Source: Timema cristinae
Lineage: Eukaryota; Arthropoda; Insecta; Phasmatodea; Timematidae
Length of the DNA stretch: 64,000 bases
Direction of reading: 5' to 3'
Assembly (NCBI GenBank): GCA_039000515.1
Contig: JBCFYV010000012.1
Span: 112,429,883-112,493,882 of the forward strand
Shown: one piece after another, positions 43,021-53,744 of the stretch
How the letters are laid out: each line of letters begins with the position of its first letter
Numbering within the stretch: the stretch's first letter is position 1
Notes under the pieces: model-generated
The model's input: only the letters and a program-made list of their open reading frames with translations
The model's database searches: none
What the model was told of the DNA's origin: nothing
Translations under genes and position numbers: made by a program

Positions 43021-46000
43021 TTATCCTCTACTTTCGAAATCAACCGGAAGATCTACATTAGAAAATTGAAAGAACGAGACAGAGTCTGGTGAGACAACGG
43101 AGAACAAAAGAGGCACACCATCCTCGAAATGCCGGAGAAGCCACGAAATGTCTGCAGGAGTCGGTGGTGGGTCTTCAAACCTGATGACAAGCAATCATGT
43201 GATGGGTCACAAATTTCAAAAAAATATAAGTCATAGAGGATCAAAAATATAAAGGATGCCATGCCTCCCAATGCAGGCAGTGCTGCCTCAGATCTCGAGT
43301 GTTTCTAGGTTCAAACCTTTGTTGGTGACATTGAGTGCTTTGAAGTGAAATATATTCGATACAAATCATTTTAAAATTACATATTAATGATACAATAGTT
43401 TTTATTAAGGATGTCAGATTTGAAACTCTTGATTCTTACTGGTATTGAAACAATCGAGAATAAATCTTAATAACACAGATTTAGATAGATTCGCAAGCAT
43501 TGGCTCATTAGTTTTTTATTGAGGCTTACTTTTTTTCACTTACTTACCACAAATTGTAAATGTGTTCAGCATGATTCTTGAGTTCTTGTACCTATCAAAT
43601 ATGGGCCGTATCCAGTTTATTTTAGGCCTAATTTTTACACTTTTTAATTGTTTTACTTTTGCCAATACATTATAGTATGATCGAAGATTGAAAATATAAC
43701 TGTTAAAGAACTGGAATTAAAAAAAATTGAGATTAATTTTTAAGAATCATCAAAATCGAGAAGAAGAATTGAGAAAAACAGGAAATATACATTGTTTGAT
43801 TTTATATAAAAGATTGTTTACACAATCAATGCCTAAGAGTGATAATTACTTATTACTAGAACAGTTTTATGTTTAACAAATAGGTGGACCGATGGCTAAA
43901 TGATTTTATAATAATGGAAATTGATAAAAATAAAGAAAAATCAAAAATTAACTATTAAATACAAATTTAATAAATAAATCTCAACTAAGGGAAAAGGAAA
44001 AAATGTGGGAAGAATCCAATGCACAAAGGTAACACTTTCCTTTTTTGTGTCTTCTATAGTAGAAGTAATCACACACACATTTAAACACAAAGTAATATTT
44101 TAGAAATGATGCCTTATTAAAAAAAAAAGAGCGAAAAGTAAAGCCACTTTACACCTCTTTTTGTTGTGTATGTGTATGTGTGTGTGTGTGTGTGCGCGCA
44201 TGTGACTACTTCTACTATAGAAGAAGAAATTAAATAAAAATTGGCATTCCATATTTTGTAAATGGGTCCGTACTCATGATAGATTTAAAGCACTTGTCAG
44301 CACTCAAATTCAAGATCCTCTATAGTCATAAGACAAACATTATACTGTCTCAAATGAAATAAGTTGTTTGATTGTTCATCTAACTCACCCAAAGACAACC
44401 AGCCTGTAATTGGGGAGTCCAGGAGCACATTTGCGGAACGAGGCAACAGGCAAAAACAAGTCAAAGCTTATCTTGAGCTGTTTGTTATAACAGTATTTTG
44501 AAAGAAATCTTTGAGTGCCAACTTGCTTGAAAATTTGGAGACGAGACAAAATAGTTTCTGGAAGAAAAAAAAAATTCATACACACCTAATCACACATCCA
44601 TACATTGAGTTATACATTATATTTTACTCTTATTCAAAATAGAGGCATATAAAATGTAATATTTTATATATGAATTTATTAAATTGGTAGCCTACCTGGA
44701 GAAACTCAATGGGGAAATTTATATATAGGGAGGGGATCTTCAACCCCTCAAAATAAGGATATGTGTGATTAAAAAACATGGATTTTTTAAGCATTGTGTC
44801 ATACTACCTGTTCAGGTTATACATGCATATTTATGCTTACTAATTACTCTAATGTGTTAGGAATGAGAAAGGTTGGATTTAGAGGAAGTACACTCAAATT
44901 TGTGTGAAGGGAGAGTGGAAACCCATTTAGGAAAAACTACCTTGAGTGTTTTCAGTCAGAATCAAACCCCCGATCTCCCCTCCATTAGCAGCCAGTCTAT
45001 TGCGATAGTAGCACTTTAAACCACAAGGCCACCAAAATAAATAAAACTATATTAATTTTTCAGAATTTTGAATTGAAATTATTTTAGGAGTCTAATCCTT
45101 CTTATTGGTAGGCTCCTAGGTCATAACTATTCAAACCCTAACCAGTTTTATATCATAGTTAAATCTGTCGATCATGATGGGACTATTCGACACCTTATCT
45201 CAGTCGGCAGAGTTCTTTCTACTGAGTTCAGGGTCCCGAGTTTGAATCCCTGCTTGGCTAATTTTTTTTTATCATTGGTGATCCTTTCACAGTGATGAAT
45301 TAACGGCCAGGGACTGGATATTGTATCTGTTCTAGTATTGAGTTAAATTATAAAGCATATGACGCTACAATAGGCCTAGCAAGCCAGTATGGAGAATATA
45401 TGACTTGAATGACAAACTAATCGACCCAGACCACAGGTTGGAAACAGTAATGGATTAAAAGTAAAGATAATGATAGACTAGACTATATTCCAATAAGATA
45501 GTAATAAAGTAATTAAAAATTAACTTACCCACTCCAACACAGTCTTTCAGCCGGAGCAGAGGCAAAACTACAGATTCATCAATTTCATCTTCATCGTCTT
45601 CATCTTCATCCTTTTCTTTTGGAGGTTCGTCGTCACTGCTCATTGTGAGGTCCATCGGTTCCAGCCTCGGCTTAACTTGCCTTTCTTCCTTAACGCAAAC
45701 CGTGCCCGTAGCATGGCCCTCCGGTTCCACAGCAATAGTTTCAACCAGTTCGGCTTCTGCCTTTACTCCCTGCCTCTCTTGCTGCCAGATGTTCTTGATG
45801 TCTCCTGCATATTTCCTGGATGGGTCGAAGTATCTGCCTCTTGTGGGTTCATGTTTATTCTTACTATTCCTTTGACTGTTCGAAGCCGGCGAGGAAACAG
45901 TAAGACACTTTATTTCATCGTCGTCATCCTCGATGTCTATAATCAAAGATGACTCCTTTATTTTTGGTTTAGGAACTTCCAATAAAGCGTCACTTTGTTT

Positions 46001-49000
46001 ACTACCATAGTTTGATAGTGATGGTGAAGAATTTGGTTTTATATCGGAATCTAACGAGTCAGAAGCACGTCTATCCAAATATTTTTTTTTGTTGTAATTA
46101 GGATTATTGTTATTTCTGGTGGATTCTGCACTGTTGGAGGGATTCCTATGCTTCCAGCTGGGGTAATGTCTGCCTCGATAGCTCCTCCTCCTATAGTGAT
46201 GGTACGTATAGTTCCTACCTTGATAATAATTGTGAGCCTGGTTTTGATAAGGCATGCTGCCCATGGCTAAATTTTGTGCCATGAGAAACATTCTCGAAGC
46301 TTGCGCAAACATGGTTTGGGCAGAGAGACCAGGGTTGTTTGGATAGTTATTAAAGGGCACTGGAGGCATGTTATAAGGTTGCATATACATTGAAGGTGTT
46401 GACAATAGGGGAGAATGATGTGCGTTTAAAGGCGGGGGAGCATTGGCACGAGGACCCCAGACATAAGGTAGCCAAGGATTGATTTGCCTGTTGTTTTGTT
46501 CTGAAACCGAATTTCGACCATACTGAGAAGCAAACACATTGGTATTTTGGACAGGCCTCCCTCCAAAGCCGACAGCCTTCAATCGCCAAAGTTGAATGTA
46601 ATAATCTTTTTGCTTTGGCTTAGAATTTGGCGGAAGAAGATGCTCGGGTGGGGTTTTAACGTGGATAGTAAAACTGTTTTCTGCACTCGGGATCTCATTT
46701 AAAATAGCTTTCCTCTCTTCAGGGGTCAACTTTGCACTCTCACTTGCATCCAAATCAATTACTTCAATCTCGTTGTAAAATTTGGCCATTTCCTTTTCTA
46801 TATTGGTATTCATTGGTTTGACGTCATCGTCTGATAGATCGACAACATTCTGACAAGACTTTGAAGTGGACAAACTTTTGTTCTGTTTGTTCATCAAGCT
46901 TTGTCCAACGCCCCTGTGTGTTGATGTAGACGATACTGAGGCACATTCAATTATTTCAGCCTCATTTGCATTAGAAGAGGTTTCATTCTTTAAATTAGTC
47001 AATTCCCAAGGATTTAAATTAATTATTCCATTCTTGGAATCGGGTAACAATTCAACTCTAGAGCACTGCTCAGTTGGGCGGGTTTCATTAATCGAAAGAG
47101 ACCTCCTTTTACCAGTTGTACTATTTTTATTATATAAACTGGACACCTCACGATAGCGTTTGCGATTCATTTGATTTGGTGGGGTTGCTTCGGTCTTAAT
47201 TGGAATAATTTCTATATCTGACTTTATACTTGGACTCGATGGTTTATGGTCATTGTTAAATTCAATCAGATTAATTTCTGTAACAATTGGTTTATGCTCT
47301 TGCGATGTGTTTATGATTTCACTGGTTCGACTAGGAGTTGCTTCGGTTTTAATTGTAATAATTTCTATATCTGACTTTATACTTGTATTCGATGCTTCAT
47401 GGTCATTGTTAAATTCAATCAAATTAATTTCTGTAACATTTGGTTTATGCTCTTGTGATGTGTTTATGATTTCACTGGTTTGACTGGCTTTCTTTTTAGT
47501 ACTAAAGCTTGAACCAATTTCCTCAATGTCTACAACACACTTAGAGGAACCTTCCTGATTCATATTCAAATCTCTCTTACTAGTAAGTTGCTGTTTTTCA
47601 CCAATTTCAACAATATCATTATCAACTGTTTGCTTATTGAAAGAATGTGCATGACTATCACCATCAGTAATATCAATCAACTCTGCTGATTTCGTAATCA
47701 GTTTTGAATCAGACTTTTCATTCACAATTTCTTCTGAATCATTTTCCACTGAGGAAGATTGTTTTGGTTTATATCCCTCCACAATCATGATTTCATCTTC
47801 GCTATTAACTTCAACAGCCGAAGGTGATCTCTCTTCACGTAATACTGAATGGTCGGCATTTAATGTATCTGAATTACTTTCTTGTGAACAAATGTTTAAA
47901 TCTTTATTCAATCCAGCAGAATCCATTGATTCTTTATTGTTCAATTTGACTTCAATGTGTGAATAATCCATATTTTGACTGATTTCTTGAAGATTAACTT
48001 TGCTTGTCAGGAGAACAGATGAATGACTATCAGTGTGACCATCAACTTTATTACCACTGACTCCAACTTCAAGATCCACTTCCATTGACGTGCTACCAGT
48101 GACATTTGCATTAATAAAACTTGGTTGCTTTTCCACCCTTATTTGTGCAGGGGAGTCATCTTTACAAATATCAACATTTTCCTCAATAGTTGCGCTAACA
48201 ATATGAGCCAGCAGCTCATCCTTGGCACCATCAGCATTAGATTCTTTATCTTTATCACTAATTTCTCCTGCATTGTTCATTTCTTCACACTTTACTTTGT
48301 CAGTATTTTGATGATCAAGAGATTTATTCATATTTTTCTCTAAAGTGTCTTTGTTAGCTGTTTGATTTTCCAAAGTACTACTATCACCAATAGTTTGTTC
48401 TGAAATAGGCTTTGTTTTCAAACCACTTGGAATTTCTGATGAAATTCTGATGTTTTCACTTCCAAATGCCCTTTCTGAGTTGCCCACTACTGAAGAGTTG
48501 TTAGTTACCAAACTTATTTCTGTACATTCATCAAGTGTTTCGATCTTAAGTGAACCTTGAGTTGCTGAATTAGACGTTTTATTTTGCGAGTTTATTGATG
48601 TTGATCTTAATGTATGAGAATCTGAGAGACGCTTTGATTCATCTTCTAGTTTTATATCAGTCTTAGTTACAGTTTGTTGCCGATGATTAACTTTACTAAT
48701 TTTTGAGGAAGGTGGTTGAGACTCATTCTTCAAATCATCTGTTGAGAGTAAAAAATTATTTTTGTAAAAGCAATTTTGTTGTGAATCAATAATATTAACT
48801 TCGTGATCATTGTCATCAATGTTGATTAACTCTAAGTTTTGATTTCTCGGAGAACGATTCTCAGATAAGATTATCACATCTTTGCTGCTACTCACATTAG
48901 GGGGTATTGAATCATTCGACAATTCCTCCCCCACAATAACTAAATCATTCTCTTGATCTTCACAATAATTAATTGATGACATTTTAGGTTTTCTCGGCAC

Positions 49001-52000
49001 AAAAGTTTCATTAATTATACTCTTAGAACTGTTGGATAAGCCAGCAAAATTGGTTTGTGGTGTGACTGGTTTATTTTTACCTGCCCGAGAATGTTCTGCT
49101 GATGTGACCTCCTCAGATCTTCTTGCCGAAACAACAGTGTGCCCCAGAACACGATCAACTCCACCAACACCTTTAACTGATGACGCACTACAAATTTCTT
49201 CGATGTCACTATCCGCCGAGTCGGATGAATGGTGTGGATTCAAGGATCCTTGTTCTCGGTCTTTGTTGGGAGGGCCAACCTCTGATTGATTCCTCCTGCA
49301 ATTGTTCTTCTGGCGGAGGACGTACTCATGCAGACCAACGGTGCGCTCATAGTTAGTGACCTTGAGTGAGGGGGAGTGACGCATGACACGGTACCCTTGA
49401 CGCATTAGGTGAGCATACGTACGGTACTCATCCAAGGTACAACCTGTTTTAGAGCCCAGAACTACATTATAAGCCTGTTGGATGCTCAACGCAACCCCTC
49501 CATACATCAGCTCCAGATTGCTCTGAAACATAACAAATTGTAATCTTATGTATTATGACCAATAGCTCAAATTTCCGCTCAAACGCACTCACTAAAATAA
49601 CACAACCAATTTTTTTTTTAAATCTGAATAAATTATTATTTCACTAAAACACCATTTCTTTATTTAGATTTAATTTTGATTTTTTTTAATTATTCTTTAA
49701 ATAAAATACTACACAATTTTTATACAAAGATTACTTAGATGTAATAAGATTTTGCCAAACCACGTTCTCAGAGTAAAGTTTCCGACCCAGAGTGATATTG
49801 TTTTCATTTGTCAGAACTTCCACGTCCATTATCAGGACTTTCCTAACCCGAACAAAAGAGAATAACCTGACTATGGAAAATTTTAAAAGATGATTAAAGA
49901 AAAGGATACCATGAAATAAACACAGTGCTGTGTGGTTGTCAAATAAAACTATATAAAAAGTTTTTATATTAAATAACACAAAACGGATGAATAGAGGGAT
50001 AAAAATTCTCTGAATTATTATGAGATATAACAATGTATTTTTAGTTAAATGAAATAAATGTGTTAGTAAAAAGGTTTGAACATTATTAAGTTTGAAATCC
50101 ATGAATTGTGTCTTTGAATAAGTTTATGTAGGCTAATATAGTAAAACTTCATTCAGGCTAGTATTGGAAACACTCACTGGCAGCAGTTGAGTTACATTAT
50201 GTCTTTGGCCGCCATTTTATGTCGATAATTCAGTCTGTTTACAGTATTTGTGTACTAAGTTTTTTAGTTTCGTTGGATTATTTTATATACATTACCGGTA
50301 GTGAACCATATTTTTTTTACTATATACGACTTCTAACTCTAGTAATGATAAAAAAAAGAGGCCTTGTAAACCTCTTACTTTAAATTCCAAGATAGAAATT
50401 ATTAAACTAAGTGAGTAAGTTAGGTTTGGCTCGCACAACCGTTAATAAAATCGTGAACGCAAAGCGTGTACCGTATCGTAGGCAATATACCTATTACTTT
50501 TGTATTGATTTTTAGGTCTACTATATCAAACTTATGATAGTATAAAGATGTTATTAGGAATTTATATGCATCTCAAGTTTAAAAAAAAAGTTATGTCCCG
50601 CTTTACAGCAGGGCCTTGGAACATAACCCACTGTACGAGCAAGGCCCTAATATATTATGTTAAGTTTGAATCTCAACTCTTACAATTCATGGACACCGTG
50701 AGACTCTAGCTATGACATAAGTGACCAACACACCATCTCAAGGAGATAAAGAGCCTCCTCAGGATACAACCATATTTTGGTCTTCCTCTCATGGCCAATG
50801 ACCTGCCAATGTTTACCAGTCACCCGGGTCACCTCAGCTTCCTTCAGCTCATCATTCCATTCAGCCCTGGCTAGGTTACCCCTGTGAAACATTAAAGCAA
50901 CCAATGACAGTAGACAGAACCAGGATTTAAAATTTTTATATTTTTAACAGCACAAATTACTACTCATTTGGGTTATACGTATTATGTACTAATTTAAGGT
51001 GATCAGGCATCCCGTTTTTAAGGTGCGGCCGAAGGGAGCGTGAGTAATTTTACAATTTTTATAGAATTGAAATTTTTTGGCCAAAGTAAATCAAAATTTC
51101 TCCAGTAGTAACATAGAGTTTAGTTTTCTACACATGCTAATATCAACAGATCTTGAATATCTGTCAAGGGTAGCCTGGAATTTTGTCAAAAAATTTTAAA
51201 CAAAGAGAAAATATTTTGACTGTGATTTCTATAATATTACATAAAATTCAGAGACTTGGCAGCTATGCCATTGTTCAGAATTACCATTTGACAACTCACT
51301 TTTTCTAAAAACTTAGTTTGACAATTCATTCTTCCTCAAAACTTAAAATTTGACCATTCACTCTTTCTCTAAACAGTGTGACAACTCACTCTTTCTCCAA
51401 ACTCACCATATGACCACTCACTCATCCTCCAAACTTACCATTTAACCATTAACTCCTCCAAACTTACAATTTGACAACTTACATTTCTTCTAAAACTACA
51501 ATTTGACAACTCATTCTTCTTTCAAACTTACAATTTGACATCTCATCCTTGCTCCAAATTACAACTTGGCATCTTATTCTTGCTCCAAACTTACAATTTG
51601 ACATCTCATCCTTGCTCCAAACTTACAATTTGACATCTCATCCTTGCTCCAAACTTACAACTTGACATCTCATCCTTGCTCCAAACTTACAACTTGACAT
51701 CTTATTCTTGCTCCAAGCTTACAATTTGACATCTCATCCTTGCTCCAAACTTACAACTTGACATCTTATTCTTGCTCCAAACTTACAATTTGACATCTCA
51801 TCCTTGCTCCAAACTTACAATTTGACATCTCATCCTTGCTCCAAACTTACAACTTGACATCTCATCCTTGCTCCAAACTTACAATTTGACATCTCATCCT
51901 TGCTCCAAACTTACAACTTGGCATCTCATCCTTGCTCCAAACTTACAACTTGACATCTCATCCTTGCTCCAAACTTACAATTTGACATCTCATCCTTGCT

Positions 52001-52613
52001 CCAAACTTACAATTGACATCTTATTCTTGCTCCAAACTTACAATTTGACATCTCATCCTTGCTCCAAACTTACAATTTGACATCTCATCCTTGCTCCAAA
52101 CTTACAATTTGACATCTCATCCTTGCTCCAAACTTACAATTTGACATCTCATCCTTGCTCCAAACTTACAATTTGACATCTCATCCTTGCTCCAAACTTA
52201 CAACTTGACATCTTATTCTTGCTCCAAACTTACAATTTGACATCTCATCCTTGCTCCAAACTTATAACTTGACAACTCACTCTTCCTTAAAACTTACCAC
52301 TTGACAATTCACTCTTCCTCCTAATTTATTGTTTGGCAACTCAAGATTCATCCAAATAAACTATTTAACAACGCAATCTTCATCCAAACATACAATTTTA
52401 CAACTCGCTCTTCCAACAAACATATAAATTTCACAACTCGCTCATCTTCCTAACTTACAATTTGACAACTCGCTCTTCTTCTAAAAGTGCTTTCCTTTCA
52501 TCTATAGCCCTTTGTATTTGTTTATCTTCCAGCCACGAATGGGAGGGTCTAAAGTCCTTGTCCCCTTTGGTAGGTAGGATCCTTTCCTGAAGAACACGGT
52601 ATTTGTTCAGCAT
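43021..52613 (-). CDS. TSEN54: tRNA-splicing endonuclease subunit TSEN54 with a giant insert
   Basis: Minus-strand exons: 52620-52459, 50881-50734, 49522-45529, 44557-44389, 43180-43021 (stop TAA). Phases agree at every junction (2, 0, 1, 2). TSEN54 is the non-catalytic subunit of the nuclear complex that removes introns from pre-tRNAs. The N-terminal domain spans exons 1-3: PTKGDKDFRPSHSW, VVKLGNLARAEWND, GKHWQVIGHERK, YPEEALYLLEM then SNLELMYGGVALSIQQAY, and HLMRQGYRVMRHSP. The C-terminal domain is exons 4-5: KISFDLFLPVASFRKCAPG, FEDPPPTPADISWLL, then DGVPLLFSVV and VSFFQFSNVDLPVD. From the ATG at 52613 the product is 1,541 residues, about three times the human protein. The excess is one exon-3 insert: acidic and Ser/Asn-rich, with a Tyr/Arg-rich patch (YYQGRNYTYHHYRRRSYRGR) and an acidic end. 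Exon 1 is open to its acceptor (52621-52622), so the true start may lie in an unfound upstream exon. Confidence 0.93.
44057..44217. mobile_element. TA-flanked MITE carrying a GT microsatellite
   Basis: In the intron between TSEN54 exons 3 and 4's downstream side (exon 4 to 5 intron). The inverted termini are TAGTAGAAGTAATCACACA on the left and TGTGACTACTTCTACTA on the right, and both are flanked by TA. An internal (GT)n run spans 44165-44194. A related end (TCTATAGTAGAAAAAGC) lies at 25882. The TA flanks suggest a Tc1/mariner-type origin, but this is inference. Confidence 0.6.
44788..45036 (-). mobile_element. SINE-A copy
   Basis: In TSEN54 intron between exons 3 and 4. It reads TGTGTCATACTACCTGTTCA GGTTATA, then GAGAAAGGTTGGATTTAGAG, GAATCAAACCCCCGATCTCC (reversed B box) and ACCACAAGGCCACC. 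Confidence 0.85.
45185..45465 (+). mobile_element. SINE-C copy close to a TSEN54 donor site
   Basis: It has CTCAGTCGGCAGAGTTCTTT (A-box-like) and CCCGAGTTTGAATCCCTGCT (B-box), then AACGGCCAGGGACTGGATAT and CCTAGCAAGCCAGTATGG, ending AACAGTAATGGATTAAAAG. It is antisense to TSEN54 and ends about 60 bp past the donor of the giant exon (45528). Confidence 0.85.
47184..47489 (-). repeat. In-frame tandem duplication inside the TSEN54 insert
   Basis: Two 153-bp units (47184-47336 and 47337-47489) encode a 51-residue repeat. The shared blocks are TSEIINTSQEHKP, VTEINLIEFNNDH and SIKSDIEII-IKTEATP. The units differ at a few codons, so the duplication is fairly recent but not fresh. Each unit has one SIM-like core (IEII) and one SUMO-acceptor consensus (IKTE). 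Confidence 0.95.
49731..49870 (-). CDS. Orphan terminal-exon-like stretch in a TSEN54 intron
   Basis: Between TSEN54 exons 2 and 3, same strand. An acceptor (TTTTCCATAG, 49871-49880) leads into 140 bp that is open in one frame, entering with two bases. It encodes RLFSFVRVRKVLIMDVEVLT, then NENNITLGRKLYSENVVWQN and LITSK, ending in TAA. Codons look coding. It cannot be read in this frame from TSEN54 exon 2, which ends in phase 0. In phase 0 it would add only about 12 residues and stop. I do not recognise the peptide. It could be the end of a nested gene, an alternative end, or a remnant. Confidence 0.3.
51280..52455 (-). repeat. 32-bp minisatellite grown from a TSEN54 exon end and its splice donor
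   Basis: Fills most of the TSEN54 intron between exons 1 and 2. The plus-strand unit is ACAATTTGACATCTCATCCT then TGCTCCAAACTT. The central part, from about 51530 to 52270, is regular, and both edges are diverged. On the minus strand each unit reads GATGTCAAATTGTAAGTTTG. The same phrase occurs at the exon 1 boundary: GTTGTCAAATT/GTAAGTTAG. Moving from the exon into the intron, degenerate copies follow at once at 32-36 bp spacing. The array therefore seems to have started from this exon/intron junction. Many units keep a GTAAGT donor core. No protein-coding role is seen in the open frames. Confidence 0.93.
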
Positions 52614-52923
52614 TGCAGCACTGCAAATATTAAAACAAAATGTGAATCTCACACAGTCCTGATTGGCTTCACCAAATTTATTTCTTCCTCACTTGGGTTT
52701 CCATTCTGCCTACAAGCAAATGCACAAACAATCGATATTCCTTGTCCCCACCGTACCTGCAGCAATCAATCTTTTAATATTTGTATAGCATGATTTTGGT
52801 AGGAAGAAAAGTTTAAAAAATACGCTTAAGACATAATTTTGAACAAAACCATAACATTTTACTATATTTGTCGTGTCCTTGTATCACTATGAATATTAGA
52901 CTTACCTACCAATTATTATTATT

Positions 52924-53090
52924 ATTGCGTCTTACTACCCGTTCGGGTTATATGCACTTACGCTAATGTGAAATGGTTGGGTGATTGTGAGATGAAATGA
53001 AGGACCTACAGTTTAACGTGGAATCCGAACCACGGTGGCGGCCTGGCATTCCACACATTCACAAGATGTCTTGTCAGAGGTGAAGGATTA
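52924..53090 (-). mobile_element. SINE-B, truncated copy
   Basis: After an ATT run it reads GCGTCTTACTACCCGTTCGG, then TTTAACGTGGAATCCGAACC and TCTTGTCAGAGGTGAAGGA. There it stops: the tRNA-like head is missing, so this copy is 5'-truncated. Confidence 0.85.
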
Positions 53091-53149
53091 TCTACCAAAA
53101 GTTACAGTTAATGATAAGGTGACTTGATGTATATAAATAGTTTGTTTTT

Positions 53150-53345
53150 TTAATCACCGTGTCTTACTACCTGTTCAAGTTATACATATGATAATTACAC
53201 TGATGGGTTAGGGATGAAGAAGGAAATATTTAAGAGGTAATTTACCCGCATTTGCATGGAATGTGAGTGGGAAACCATTTAGGGAAAACCAACCTCAGTA
53301 GATCCAACCGGAATTCTAACCTTCCTACCAGCATTCTACTATTCT
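53150..53345 (-). mobile_element. SINE-A copy
   Basis: Reverse copy with ATCACCGTGTCTTACTACCT and GTTAGGGATGAAGAAGGAAA. It ends in a decayed head region around CAACCGGAATTCTAACCTTC. A second partial reverse tail follows at 53418-53490 (CATTGTGTCTTACTACCCAT). Confidence 0.75.
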
Positions 53346-53504
53346 TATATATAGGCCTATTCAGATCTCCAGGTAAGAATTATACATGTTGTAAGTGATG
53401 ACAGGATGAGTTTTTTTTAACATTGTGTCTTACTACCCATTCAAGTTACACTGCCTGTGTACTTATTGCTCTAATGGATTAAGGATGAAAGCCACTTCCG
53501 TATC

Positions 53505-53735
53505 CACATGGTCATGGTCCCACGTGGTCTCTTGCAATAGACTCGACTGCCGATGAGAGGGAGATTGAGGTTTGAATCTCATTGGGTGTACTGAGGGTGG
53601 GTTGCCAAAAATGGTTCACCACTCTCCGTGCAGATGCGGGTACATTCCCTATAAATATAGCCTTCCTCATCCATAAACCATTAACATAATCGCAACCTGA
53701 ACAGGTAATGAGAAGCGGTGCTAGAGATAAAGGTT
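53505..53735 (+). mobile_element. SINE-A copy
   Basis: It has ATAGACTCGACTGCCGATGA and GAGATTGAGGTTTGAATCTC (B box), then AGATGCGGGTACATTCCCTA, CCTTCCTCATCCATAAACCA and the tail ACCTGAACAGGTAATGAGAA. It abuts the left arm of the large inverted repeat. Confidence 0.8.
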
Positions 53736-53744
53736 GAATTTAGG

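Noticed and set aside
43053..43271. Minus-strand open frame starting MGGMASFIFLILYDLYFF
   Set aside because: It is a different frame over the last TSEN54 exon. The phase-matched frame gives the conserved C-terminus.
51280..52455. CRISPR-like array
   Set aside because: The repeats are direct tandem units without unique spacers, in an animal intron.
52744..52780. CTGCAG/GTACGG on the minus strand as donor of a TSEN54 first exon
   Set aside because: I could not find an in-frame ATG and the required phase-2 end upstream of it, so the first exon remains unidentified.
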